A DNA stretch of 64,000 nucleotides from JARYGU01 sp033795365 (GTDB lineage: Bacteria > Pseudomonadota > Alphaproteobacteria > Rhizobiales > Rhizobiaceae). Position 1 is the first letter of the stretch. Every line of letters starts with the position of its first letter. Location: contig JARYGU010000005.1 of assembly GCA_033795365.1 (NCBI GenBank), positions 310,001 to 374,000 on the forward strand, in the 5' to 3' direction. Shown in pieces: positions 54,263 to 62,804 of this stretch. The notes beneath the pieces were generated by a model. The model ran no database searches. It was given only the letters and a program-made list of their open reading frames with translations, and had not been told where the DNA came from. The translations under genes and the position numbers were made by a program.

Positions 54263-54379
54263 ATCGGCCTCGTTTCTCCACGAGGCTCAACAGACGGTCC
54301 CCGGATCGGGGTCGATTAAAAGAACCTGAGATCAGGCCGATTCAACAAGTATCGAGCGGCGTGCGGGTGTCGGCGGCCA

Positions 54380-54398
54380 TCGGCGGCGAATAGGATGG
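54380..54398. repeat. 19-bp direct repeat, copy 1 (upstream of trbB)
   Basis: The sequence TCGGCGGCGAATAGGATGG matches copy 2 at 58492-58510 at 18 of 19 positions, in the same orientation. It lies 118-136 bases upstream of the trbB start. Confidence 0.7.
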
Positions 54399-54515
54399 CT
54401 GGAGGAATCAGGCAGACCGCAGTGGTGGGTTCACTATGGTCATCGAAACAGCTCGCGCATTGTTGAGAGATGGTACGAATTCGCGTATTTCTGTGGGGTG
54501 GGGAGACGATACTTA

Positions 54516-55883
54516 ATGCCTGAGAATTTCAATTACATCTCGTTTGGAAACTGGGAATATTTGGACGGCGATCCTGCCGAAGTCTCAATGAACAAAGGGC
54601 GTATGTTTGAATACACCCCAACGGATATCGAGAAGCGGCTGGAGGAACTTGGTCCGACGTCGATCGAATTCATGGAAAAGCTGCCGACATTCCTCTGCGG
54701 AGAAATCTCGCGTTCCAAGACCTCGTGCTCGATGCCCGTCAAATACGGGAGGATTGAAGGCACGATTGTCACCAAGAAGGAAGTCGAAACCAAATTCCAT
54801 ACGACGATCGACTTCGGCGAGGTAGAGTTTCCCGATGTCGAGCAAGCGCGTGAGGTGTTCGGCGCGGACGGCTTTCAGCTCTATCGCACCCATTGGGCGG
54901 TTCGTGAGGGCGAAGCACGCGGCATTCTCGAAAGATTAGTGCCGTTCTGCCCGGCGCAACAGGAGGCGATACAGCAGGTTCTCGCTCATCAGGACGACGC
55001 TGGAGCGGCCGTCCCTCCGCCGCGTACTAAAAAGATCATCGGGCGCGCGGACAGCGTAGAAGCGTTTCTGGCGCATCTCTACGGTTTGCCTGCAGCTGAT
55101 TCGACCGAGAACTTCTTCCGAGGGCATGAGAATGCCAGTTTCGAGCTGACACCCTCACTGTTGCGGAAATGGCCAGAAGGCGGTTGGCAGTTCATGCCGA
55201 ACGAGGATCGGTTGTGCAAAGAACTGCTCATCGGTCACTATGACGAATTCCAGCGCGATCACTATTGCTTCGATCGCCTCGTGCGCATGCAGCACTATGG
55301 CCTTCCGACGCGCCTTCTCGATATATCAAGCAATCCGCTCGTCGCTCTCTTCTTCGCCTGCTACGGCAATGAACAGTCACTGGACATCGAGGGCGAAGTA
55401 ATCATTTTCCGCATCGGCTCGGACAAGGTCAAATACTACGATTCCGATACAGTGAGCTGCATCGCCAACCTTTCCAATCTCACCCATGCTCAGAAGGAAG
55501 ACCTCGATCTCACGAAGGATACGGTTGAGTTCAACCAGTCAGGGGTTGCCCAAAAACTCCTTCACCACATCCGCTCCGAGAAAGGATATTTCGAGGGGCG
55601 CATTCTGCCGGATGATCTGGGTTCCATCGTGTGCGTAAAAGCCAAACGGACCAATACGCGCATCAAGTCGCAGGCGGGTGCATTCCTACTTTTTGGCCAT
55701 GAAGCCACGCTTCCTGAAGCCGGTGAGGAAGGGATCGAGATTGCGCGTGTCACGATCGGCGACAAGCGTCATATCCTTGCCCAGCTCGACAGCATCAACA
55801 TCAATGCGACGACCGTCTACCCGAGCATCGACCAGACGACCGTACATCTGCGCAATCGCTATCTGGAAGCTCGATCCTCCTGA
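54516..55883 (+). CDS. FRG-domain protein, cargo gene in the transfer cluster
   Basis: The 455-residue protein has an FRG domain: FFRGHENASFELTPSLLR (200-217) with the name-giving Arg-Gly, then MQHYGLPTRLLDISSNPLVALFFAC (258-282). The first 180 residues are an extra domain I do not recognise. FRG domains occur in proteins tied to phage defence, but the activity is unknown. It is the only plus-strand gene between int and the window edge, between trbB and the RHH gene. The ATG at 54516 is preceded by GGGGAG; a GTG at 54498 is an alternative. Confidence 0.88.
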   Translation: MPENFNYISFGNWEYLDGDPAEVSMNKGRMFEYTPTDIEKRLEELGPTSIEFMEKLPTFLCGEISRSKTSCSMPVKYGRIEGTIVTKKEVETKFHTTIDFGEVEFPDVEQAREVFGADGFQLYRTHWAVREGEARGILERLVPFCPAQQEAIQQVLAHQDDAGAAVPPPRTKKIIGRADSVEAFLAHLYGLPAADSTENFFRGHENASFELTPSLLRKWPEGGWQFMPNEDRLCKELLIGHYDEFQRDHYCFDRLVRMQHYGLPTRLLDISSNPLVALFFACYGNEQSLDIEGEVIIFRIGSDKVKYYDSDTVSCIANLSNLTHAQKEDLDLTKDTVEFNQSGVAQKLLHHIRSEKGYFEGRILPDDLGSIVCVKAKRTNTRIKSQAGAFLLFGHEATLPEAGEEGIEIARVTIGDKRHILAQLDSININATTVYPSIDQTTVHLRNRYLEARSS

Positions 55884-55971
55884 CGAGCCCGATCACTGAC
55901 CGAGATGCTTAACCAGCCAGAATGAATACGGTCTCGATGGCATCCGAAAATCCGCGTTGACTTGCGCATCA

Positions 55972-56397
55972 TCAAGAAGAAGATTGTTCAGACGGAATGT
56001 CGCGCGACACCTCCTTGAGGAATCTGTCTCCGGTCGCCAGGCGCTTGCCGAGCGTCTGCATGAAGGCCTCGAACCGCTCCAGGCCCTTGGCGCGGGCGGA
56101 CGCCTGCGCGGCATCGGGCAGGACCGGGGTGAATGTCAGCCAGTAGCGGACGAACAGCGAGATGGCCTCGCCGAGCACGGCGAGATCTTCGTCGAGCGTG
56201 TCGATCTGACGACCGAGCTTATCGAGGCGGCGCGACATGGCCGCCTCCAGCTTCTCGGTCGTATCGCCGGAGAGGAACGACGCCACGGCGGCTTCGATGA
56301 TGGCGGATTTGGAGATGTTCCGGCGCAGTGCCAGCGCCTCGACCTGTTTAAGCAGGGCTGGGTCGAAATAGACGTTCATGCGGGTGCGTGGTGTCAT
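55972..56397 (-). CDS. Ribbon-helix-helix (CopG-like) protein upstream of the trb operon
   Basis: The 141-residue protein starts TPRTRMNVYFDPALLKQVEALALRRNISKSAIIEAAVASFL, a ribbon-helix-helix DNA-binding domain, followed by a helical region (coiled-coil-like, LDKLGRQIDTLDEDLAVLGEAISLF). It lies ten bases downstream of traG in the same direction, a standard position in ICEs of this type. It may regulate the transfer operon or help process oriT. Confidence 0.87.
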   Translation of the reverse strand: MTPRTRMNVYFDPALLKQVEALALRRNISKSAIIEAAVASFLSGDTTEKLEAAMSRRLDKLGRQIDTLDEDLAVLGEAISLFVRYWLTFTPVLPDAAQASARAKGLERFEAFMQTLGKRLATGDRFLKEVSRDIPSEQSSS

Positions 56398-56407
56398 GGC
56401 GTGCTCC

Positions 56408-58411
56408 TCAAAGCTCTATGCAGTCGCTGGGATCGAGCGAGGCTTGCCGCGCGACCATCCGCATTCGCGCACGCATCGCATTGGCTTTGGCGGCATCGAC
56501 ATCGGGTTCGTCGTCCAGAAGCTCGAACTCCTGCGCGGGCGATGGCGGCGGAGGCAGGATTTCTTCATGCTCGGGCAATTCCGGCTCACGGCGGATGCCC
56601 GCATTGGCGGGATCGTCGTCATCGCCGCCGACGCTCGCCGCGCCGGCATTGCCCGCCGCTGCGACGACACGGCCCGACCAATCATCGGTCGTCGGGGCAT
56701 TCGAAGGCCCGACCGCCAGCTCGGGCGGCGCGATGATGCGTTCCTGCAAGCGCCCATCCTCGAAATACTTCGCCTTGGTCGCGCGGATCGGCGGCGTGCC
56801 GGCGACCATGACGATTTCCTCATGTGGCGGGAGCTGCATGATCTCACCCGGCGTCAGCAGCGGGCGCGCGGTTTCCTGCCGTGAAACCATGAGATGCCCC
56901 AGCCAGGGCGACAGCCGGTGACCGGCATAGTTGGTGGAATCGCGCAGCTCGGTCGCGGTGCCGAGCGCGTCTGACACGCGCTTGGCGGTGCGCTCGTCGT
57001 TCGTGGCGAAGCTGACGCGGACATGGCAATTGTCGAGGATGGCGTTGTTCGGCCCATACGCCCGCTCGATCTGGTTGAGACTCTGGGCGATCAGGAAGCC
57101 CTTGAGGCCGTAGCCCGCCATGAAGGCGAGCGCAGATTCGAAGAAGTCGAGCCGCCCCAGCGCCGGAAATTCGTCCAGCATGAGCAGCAGCCGATGGCGT
57201 TCTCCGGAGGTGGTCAGCTCCTCGGTCAGCCGGCGGCCGATCTGGTTGAGGATCAGGCGAATGAGCGGCTTCGTGCGGTTGATGTCGGAAGGCGGCACGA
57301 CAAGGTAGAGGCTGACGGCTTTCCTGCTGCCGACGAGATCGGCGATGCGCCAGTCGCAGCGTGCAGTCACACGCGCCACCACCGGATCACGGTAGAGGCC
57401 GAGGAACGACATGGCGGTCGACAGCACGCCCGACCGCTCATTGTCGGACTTGTTCAGCAACTCGCGGGCCGACGAGGCGATGACGGGATGAACGCCGGCT
57501 TCGCCGAGATGCGGCGTGTCCATCATCGCGCGCAAAGTGGCTTCGACCGGGCGGCGCGGATCGGAGAGGAAGTTGGCGACGCCTGCGAGCGTCTTGTCCT
57601 TCTCCGCATAGAGAACATGCAGGATCGCGCCGACCAACAGTGAGTGCGATGTCTTTTCCCAGTGATTGCGCTTGTCGAGCGAACCTTCAGGATCGACCAG
57701 AATGTCGGCGATGTTCTGGACGTCGCGGACTTCCCACTCCCCTTGCCGGACTTCCAGCAGCGGATTGTAGGCCGAGGAATTCACATCGGTCGGATCGAAC
57801 AACAGGACGCGACCATGCTTGGCTCGAAAGCCAGCGGTCAGGCCCCAATTCTCGCCCTTGATGTCGTGGACGATGCAGCTTCCCGGCCAGGTGAGCAGGG
57901 TCGGGACGACCAGGCCGACGCCCTTGCCCGAGCGGGTCGGGGCGAAGCACAGCACGTGCTCCGGGCCGTTGTGGCGCAGGTAGTCGCGATCATAGCGGCC
58001 GAGCACGACCCCATCGGAACCGAGCAGGCCGGCGGCGCGGATTTCCGTGTCTTCGGCCCAGCGTGCCGACCCGTAGGTCGCGACATTACGCGCCTCGCGC
58101 GACCGGATGATGGACATGGTGATCGCGGCAACCATGGCGAAAAGGCCGCCGGATACCGCGATGATGCCACCCTCGGTGAAGATCGCGGGAGCATAGGCAT
58201 CGAAAGAGAACCACCACAAGAAGAAGGCGGGTGGGTAATAGATTGGCCATCCCGCCAGTTCGAACCAGGGGCTTCCGAGCTGCGCCTGAAAGCCGAGCCG
58301 CCACGCGGTCCATTGCGTCGCCAACCACATCATCATGAACACGATGGTCAGGACGACGGCAATCTGGCCCCAGAGAATTCGGCCTCCACGCATACGAGCT
58401 CCAATCGACAA
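56408..58411 (-). CDS. traG: Type IV coupling protein TraG (VirD4-like)
   Basis: The 667-residue protein has two to three N-terminal membrane helices, Walker A APTRSGKGVGLVVPTLLTW and Walker B LLLMLDEFPALGRLDF, with IAQSLNQIERAYG and FATNDERTAKRVSDALG typical of VirD4/TraG. It feeds the relaxase-bound DNA strand to the secretion channel. The 110-base upstream gap carries the second copy of a 19-bp repeat. Confidence 0.94.
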   Translation of the reverse strand: MSIGARMRGGRILWGQIAVVLTIVFMMMWLATQWTAWRLGFQAQLGSPWFELAGWPIYYPPAFFLWWFSFDAYAPAIFTEGGIIAVSGGLFAMVAAITMSIIRSREARNVATYGSARWAEDTEIRAAGLLGSDGVVLGRYDRDYLRHNGPEHVLCFAPTRSGKGVGLVVPTLLTWPGSCIVHDIKGENWGLTAGFRAKHGRVLLFDPTDVNSSAYNPLLEVRQGEWEVRDVQNIADILVDPEGSLDKRNHWEKTSHSLLVGAILHVLYAEKDKTLAGVANFLSDPRRPVEATLRAMMDTPHLGEAGVHPVIASSARELLNKSDNERSGVLSTAMSFLGLYRDPVVARVTARCDWRIADLVGSRKAVSLYLVVPPSDINRTKPLIRLILNQIGRRLTEELTTSGERHRLLLMLDEFPALGRLDFFESALAFMAGYGLKGFLIAQSLNQIERAYGPNNAILDNCHVRVSFATNDERTAKRVSDALGTATELRDSTNYAGHRLSPWLGHLMVSRQETARPLLTPGEIMQLPPHEEIVMVAGTPPIRATKAKYFEDGRLQERIIAPPELAVGPSNAPTTDDWSGRVVAAAGNAGAASVGGDDDDPANAGIRREPELPEHEEILPPPPSPAQEFELLDDEPDVDAAKANAMRARMRMVARQASLDPSDCIEL

Positions 58412-58491
58412 AATTGTTGGAGCCGATCAGAGAATGCGGGATTTCGGAAGGAGCAACAGTTAAGACGATGCTGGAGGGCGGCCGGATACTG

Positions 58492-58510
58492 TCGACGGCG
58501 AATAGGATGG
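58492..58510. repeat. 19-bp direct repeat, copy 2 (upstream of traG)
   Basis: TCGACGGCGAATAGGATGG differs at one position from the copy upstream of trbB. It lies 81-99 bases upstream of the traG start and just after the lysR stop codon. Confidence 0.7.
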
Positions 58511-58521
58511 GCGCGTCAGAT

Positions 58522-59517
58522 CTATTCTGCGCACGCCGTGGTTTCTGTTCGCCGCATCTTCGATGCTAGTGTGAGCAGATTTCGTAATGCGGCGCCGCGA
58601 TTGTTCGGTGACCAGACCGCCGAGAAAACCACGGGATCAGGTTCATCAATGATCGGAACAAGCGCGACACCGAATGTAGGAGAAAGCTGGCTCGCAGCTC
58701 CTAACAGCGTGATTCCGAAGCCCTGCGCTACCATGGATAGAAGTGTGCCGCGCTCAACCGTGAATCGATGGATGGCAGGCGGCGGCCACCCTCGGGCAAG
58801 CCGCAAGATAATATGGTCGTGAACTTGTGGTCCGGTCCCACCATGGCGGACAAGAAAAGTCTCGGCAGCGAGATCAGTCCACTGGACACCTACCCGGCCG
58901 GCCAGTCTATGCTTTGACGGGAGCGCGACGACGAGCGGCTCAGTCCATATCGGTCGGGAATGGCAATCGGGCAGCTCAAAAGTGCCAACAAGGAACGCCA
59001 CATCGAGCTGACGGGCGAGTAGTTGCGTAATGGCGTCGCGTGCCGATCCTTCGGCCATATCAAGTGCTATGGCCGGATATTGCTCACGATATCGCGTCAC
59101 CAGGCGATCGAGAAAGCTGCCTGCTATCAGGCCGTGAACACCGACGCGCAGGCGGCCGGATTCTCCCGATGCCGCCAAGCTTGCGGATTTCACGGCATTC
59201 TCAAGGTGGTCGACGCCGGCTGTCACGCGTTCGACAAAATAGCGTCCAGCTTCCGTCAGGCGAACGCCGCGGGTATTGCGCTCGAAGAGCGGAGTGCCAA
59301 GCTCATCTTCCAGCGCCTTTATGCGAGCGCTGACACTTGACTGGCTAGTGCCCAATGCTTTCGCCGCGTGGTGAAAGTTGAGATGCTCCGCAACGGCAAT
59401 TGCTTGAATCAACGAGGCCATAGAGATGCGGTTGCGCAGGATCGCACAGCAGGTCAATGGTTTCGGTTCTGCTTCTGTTGACCTATTCGTTTGCCCGGCC
59501 TTGTTAGCGACGGCCAT
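58522..59517 (-). CDS. LysR-family transcriptional regulator
   Basis: The 331-residue protein has a LysR winged helix (residues 33-95: AVAEHLNFHHAAKALGTSQSSVSARIKALEDELGTPLFERNTRGVRLTEAG) and a periplasmic-binding-type effector domain (GRLRVGVHGLIAGSFLDRLV). GGAGGAG lies before the ATG at 59517. It sits between traG and the luxR-type gene, all on the minus strand. Its position suggests it tunes transfer or a nearby cargo function; the effector is unknown. Confidence 0.9.
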   Translation of the reverse strand: MAVANKAGQTNRSTEAEPKPLTCCAILRNRISMASLIQAIAVAEHLNFHHAAKALGTSQSSVSARIKALEDELGTPLFERNTRGVRLTEAGRYFVERVTAGVDHLENAVKSASLAASGESGRLRVGVHGLIAGSFLDRLVTRYREQYPAIALDMAEGSARDAITQLLARQLDVAFLVGTFELPDCHSRPIWTEPLVVALPSKHRLAGRVGVQWTDLAAETFLVRHGGTGPQVHDHIILRLARGWPPPAIHRFTVERGTLLSMVAQGFGITLLGAASQLSPTFGVALVPIIDEPDPVVFSAVWSPNNRGAALRNLLTLASKMRRTETTACAE

Positions 59518-59642
59518 GGAATGCGCTCCTCCGTGCTCGCTTCACTCGTGGCCATCGCACTCGAAAACGAGGAATCCATCTAGGTTGCGTTTTGCAATGT
59601 TGAAAACGCGGGCAATTGATTCTCCCGTACTTGGAAGGAAGG

Positions 59643-60350
59643 CTAGACGTTAAGGAGGTCAAGCTTGGAAGCTTTAAAAACGGCCGATGATAACGTCAGT
59701 GAACCGAGCTTCCGGCGCGCGCAATGCAAGTGCTCTCTGGCCATCGAACTACTAATTTTCAGCTGCGCCGCGATCTGCTTGGGCGCATAGCCGCGCGCGT
59801 AAAGCTCAAGGCATTGTTGCTGTCGATGGCTCAGGCGGACTTGCCTCGGCTCCCGTGCATGAAGCAGGAATGCGACTTCATGGAGGTAAGGAGCAAGCGC
59901 GGAAACAAACGCCTGGTAGCGCCATCTTTTTTGTTCCCACTCCCGGCAGGAATGAAATGATGTCAGCGTTATAAGCGCTCGCTCCCCGGAGGCTCCCCGC
60001 ATCGGTACAGACACTCCTTGCCGCCCAACGCCGAAGCTTTCTGCCTCCGCAAATAGCCAGCGCAGCGAGGCCGTGCTGGCGACTGCCTGCCAATCAAACG
60101 GCAGCTTCCTGGTGATGCCGTCGGCAATCGGGTCGATTCCCAGATAGCCACGATCAAAGTAACGGCCTTCCCATTCCCTTGAATATGTAACGTATCGAAT
60201 CGGATCGTCAGCAGGCGCCAATGCGCCGTCAGCCATATAAGCAATATTAGCGGCATCGATCTCTGTAGATATTTCCATCAGAGCGGATTGTATCTGGTTC
60301 TGTAACTTGACGTTCTCTAGCCTCCGTACAGCGTCTTGCAGCACAATCAT
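59643..60350 (-). CDS. LuxR-family autoinducer-binding regulator
   Basis: The 235-residue protein has an N-terminal autoinducer-binding domain with REWEGRYFDRGYLGIDPI and FDW, carrying the conserved Trp, Tyr, Asp-Pro and Trp, and a C-terminal LuxR helix-turn-helix (LSHRQQQCLELYARGYAPKQIAAQLKISSSMAREHL). It likely binds an N-acyl homoserine lactone and controls conjugation genes, as TraR does. No luxI-type synthase is in this window. GGAGG precedes the ATG at 60350. Confidence 0.9.
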   Translation of the reverse strand: MIVLQDAVRRLENVKLQNQIQSALMEISTEIDAANIAYMADGALAPADDPIRYVTYSREWEGRYFDRGYLGIDPIADGITRKLPFDWQAVASTASLRWLFAEAESFGVGRQGVSVPMRGASGERALITLTSFHSCREWEQKRWRYQAFVSALAPYLHEVAFLLHAREPRQVRLSHRQQQCLELYARGYAPKQIAAQLKISSSMAREHLHCARRKLGSLTLSSAVFKASKLDLLNV

Positions 60351-60418
60351 CGCACATCTCCTCCCGGCCTGCTCGTCGGGATATGCTGCATGTATTGCCC
60401 GGCTACAGCAACCGTGCC

Positions 60419-62482
60419 TTATAGTCCCAAGCCGCGTTGCCGCCCCAACTGCCACGACACCGATCCGCCTTGAACGACGCCACTGACCTCGCGCCCGAGT
60501 TGGCGGTCGATGACCGGCCGCCATGGGACCATCGTGAACTCGTGGCTCTGCTCGACTAGGGCGAATTTGCCGCTCAATAGCTGGACGGTGCCGGTGAACT
60601 TGCCCGCGATGGTCTCGCCGTCAGCGGCGGGGCGAAAGGGCAGGTTCTTGCTTGCAGCCAGCTCGCCGCCGATGCGTTCGATCTCCCGTGCGCGCAACGT
60701 GGCGAGAAGGTTGCGCCGGTAGAGCGTGCCGCCGTTCGGGCCGGGCGAAGCATCGCCATGGTCGATATGATGCTGGCGGCGTCGGTCGATCGCGTCGCGA
60801 ACCTGCTGGCCGAAGCCGGCCGGCGCAAGGTCGGAAGCGTCGGGCGTCACCAGCCGGCGGTCGAGCCAGGTCGCGCCGTCCGCGCCGATCTGCTGTTCGA
60901 GCCGGGCCGCCGAGAGGATGCGAATATTGGCCTGCCGGTTGCGGCCGGCGTCATAGGCGGCGGCGCGGCTCTCGAAGTCCTCGGGGATGCGCCACTGGTC
61001 GGCGTCGATCCGCTCGGCGATTCCGGCGCGGCGCAGCGCCTCCAGTCGGCGCACATGGGCATCGACGTAGCCCTCATAGTCGCCGCCCGGAACACGGCCT
61101 TCGAACCTCGCCTGTTCGAGATGGCGGCTCGGCCGATAGACGCCGCCCTCGGCGATGCCTGCGATGGTCCGATCGGATGGCCGGCTCGCCGTCTCGGCCG
61201 GGCCGATCTCGATGACGCTGCCGATCCGCGTATCCTCGACGCGGGCTGGATCGATGCCGGCGATATGGTGGGTGCGCCCGTCCACGCCATCGACCACGAC
61301 GGTCAGGTTCTCGCCCAGCTCGTCGGTGAGATATTTATCGACGACGCGGCCGGTGATCGCGACTTCGAGCGCAGCGTCGTGAATCTGGAACGTCATCGGA
61401 TCTCGCTCCAATCCGTCGGCCTTCAGCGCCTTGTGCATATTTCGGATGATGTCGCCGCGCTCGCCCAGCTCGCGCAGCGCCGGTTCCATCCGCTCGCTCA
61501 ATTCCCAGACGCCGGGCGCGTGCTCGGTGGCGAGGCCCATCTTCTCCAGCTTGCCGAGACGACGCAGGCGCAGCGTGCGGTCGAACTGGCGGCGATGATC
61601 AGCCGCCTCATGGCGCAGGTCGAGGAAGCGGTCTTCGGCTTCCTCGGACAAGGCGCGGTCGAGACGGGTGAAGCGGTCCTGATCGATCTCGGCCGAGAGC
61701 TTGCGGCTCTGCTCGATCTCGGTGACGGGACCGAGTTCGAGCGTCGCCAGATCGCTCGCCCGCTCGCGGATGCCGTTGGCGAGATAGTCGCCGTTGATAA
61801 CGAGGTTCTCGCCCAACTCGTCCTTGCCGCGCACGATGACATGGACGTGGGGATGGCCGGTGTTGTGGTGATTGACCGCGACCCAATCGAGCCGGGTGCC
61901 GAGATCGGTTTCCACCTGAGCCATGAGGTCGCGCGTATAGGTGGTGAGATCGGAAAGGTCTGCGCCATCCTCGGGCGAAACGATGAACCGAAACTGGTGG
62001 CGATTGTCCGCACCGCGCTCGACGAAGGCAGCGCCGTCGGCGCGGTCGTCGGTCGCCGAATAGAGCTGGCCTTGCTCGCCATCGCGGGAAGTGCCGTCAC
62101 GCTGGATGTAGCGAAGATGGGCGGCGGATTTGCCATTCTTTCCCGCGCCCTGGACGTAGCGGGTTTTGACGACGACGCGTCTCTGACCGGGTCTGCTGTG
62201 CTTCCATCCGCCCGACAAGGTTCGGGCGCGCACGAAGGCCGCGCCGCGTCCCCGCTTCAGGCCCGGTGCGCCGCTCGCCCGCGAAGCCTTGCCGCCCTTG
62301 GCCAACGCCTGCGTGCGGGCGCGCTGCGATGATGATCCCGACGAACGCGACGGGCTGTTGCTCTGCTGGCGGGCGATCTTCTTCGCCTGCGTGAGAAAGC
62401 TCTTGGCCTTGCCCATCTTCGGGGCATCGCTGCGGACGCGCCCGGGCCTCGGGCGGAAGTAAAACTCCTCGTCGCCGCTCAA
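60419..62482 (-). CDS. Relaxase/mobilisation nuclease, RlxS type (DUF3363)
   Basis: The 687-residue relaxase nicks oriT and pilots the transferred strand. The HUH metal site is clear: NHHNTGHPHVHVIVRG, with His205, His210, His212 and His214. A tyrosine in AHLRYIQRDG (Tyr125) is the likely nucleophile. The long C-terminal region is DUF3363, which marks the RlxS family of ICEs. The basic N-terminal 100 residues (Ser/Arg/Lys-rich) may bind DNA. Confidence 0.9.
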   Translation of the reverse strand: MSGDEEFYFRPRPGRVRSDAPKMGKAKSFLTQAKKIARQQSNSPSRSSGSSSQRARTQALAKGGKASRASGAPGLKRGRGAAFVRARTLSGGWKHSRPGQRRVVVKTRYVQGAGKNGKSAAHLRYIQRDGTSRDGEQGQLYSATDDRADGAAFVERGADNRHQFRFIVSPEDGADLSDLTTYTRDLMAQVETDLGTRLDWVAVNHHNTGHPHVHVIVRGKDELGENLVINGDYLANGIRERASDLATLELGPVTEIEQSRKLSAEIDQDRFTRLDRALSEEAEDRFLDLRHEAADHRRQFDRTLRLRRLGKLEKMGLATEHAPGVWELSERMEPALRELGERGDIIRNMHKALKADGLERDPMTFQIHDAALEVAITGRVVDKYLTDELGENLTVVVDGVDGRTHHIAGIDPARVEDTRIGSVIEIGPAETASRPSDRTIAGIAEGGVYRPSRHLEQARFEGRVPGGDYEGYVDAHVRRLEALRRAGIAERIDADQWRIPEDFESRAAAYDAGRNRQANIRILSAARLEQQIGADGATWLDRRLVTPDASDLAPAGFGQQVRDAIDRRRQHHIDHGDASPGPNGGTLYRRNLLATLRAREIERIGGELAASKNLPFRPAADGETIAGKFTGTVQLLSGKFALVEQSHEFTMVPWRPVIDRQLGREVSGVVQGGSVSWQLGRQRGLGL

Positions 62483-62804
62483 ACCCGCGCCTCCGGCCCG
62501 AAGGCGTCCAGAGCGGGGAAACGGCTTGATTTCGGGCTACGGTGCCGCTCGAAAGCCAGCAAAGGCAAGGCTTTGCGCGACATCGCGGCACGCGGGCTCC
62601 AAAATGAAGGTGCCGCAAGCGCCGCGCCAAAACAGTGTGCAGACAAGGGCTTGCCCTGAAACCGGCCCGAGGTGGTGCCGGTTTCCTTTATCTTGCCCTC
62701 CGCCTTTTCTGACCTTTCCGCCCTTCCGACCGGGAATGCAGCCAGGCGCGACCCTGCCTGACTGCACACCGGGCCAAGCGCAAGCGGACGCAGGAACGCT
62801 ATCC
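62483..62804. other. Hairpin-rich gap beside the relaxase gene, oriT candidate
   Basis: This 322-base gene-free gap between the transglycosylase and relaxase genes contains three inverted repeats: AGGGC/GCCCT (62646-62657), a perfect 9-bp GAAACCGGC/GCCGGTTTC (62658-62685, 10-base loop), and a bulged GCAG-CAGGC/GCCTG-CTGC (62738-62765). oriT regions usually lie next to the relaxase gene and contain such repeats. None is followed by a T tract, which argues against simple terminators. Confidence 0.5.

Noticed and set aside
60351..60418. A possible lux/tra box upstream of the luxR-type gene around ATGCTGCAT
   Set aside because: The dyad extends for only nine bases, too weak to separate from chance.
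62658..62685. The perfect 9-bp inverted repeat as a rho-independent terminator
   Set aside because: Neither strand has a T tract after the stem, and the neighbouring repeats and location fit an oriT-type region better.
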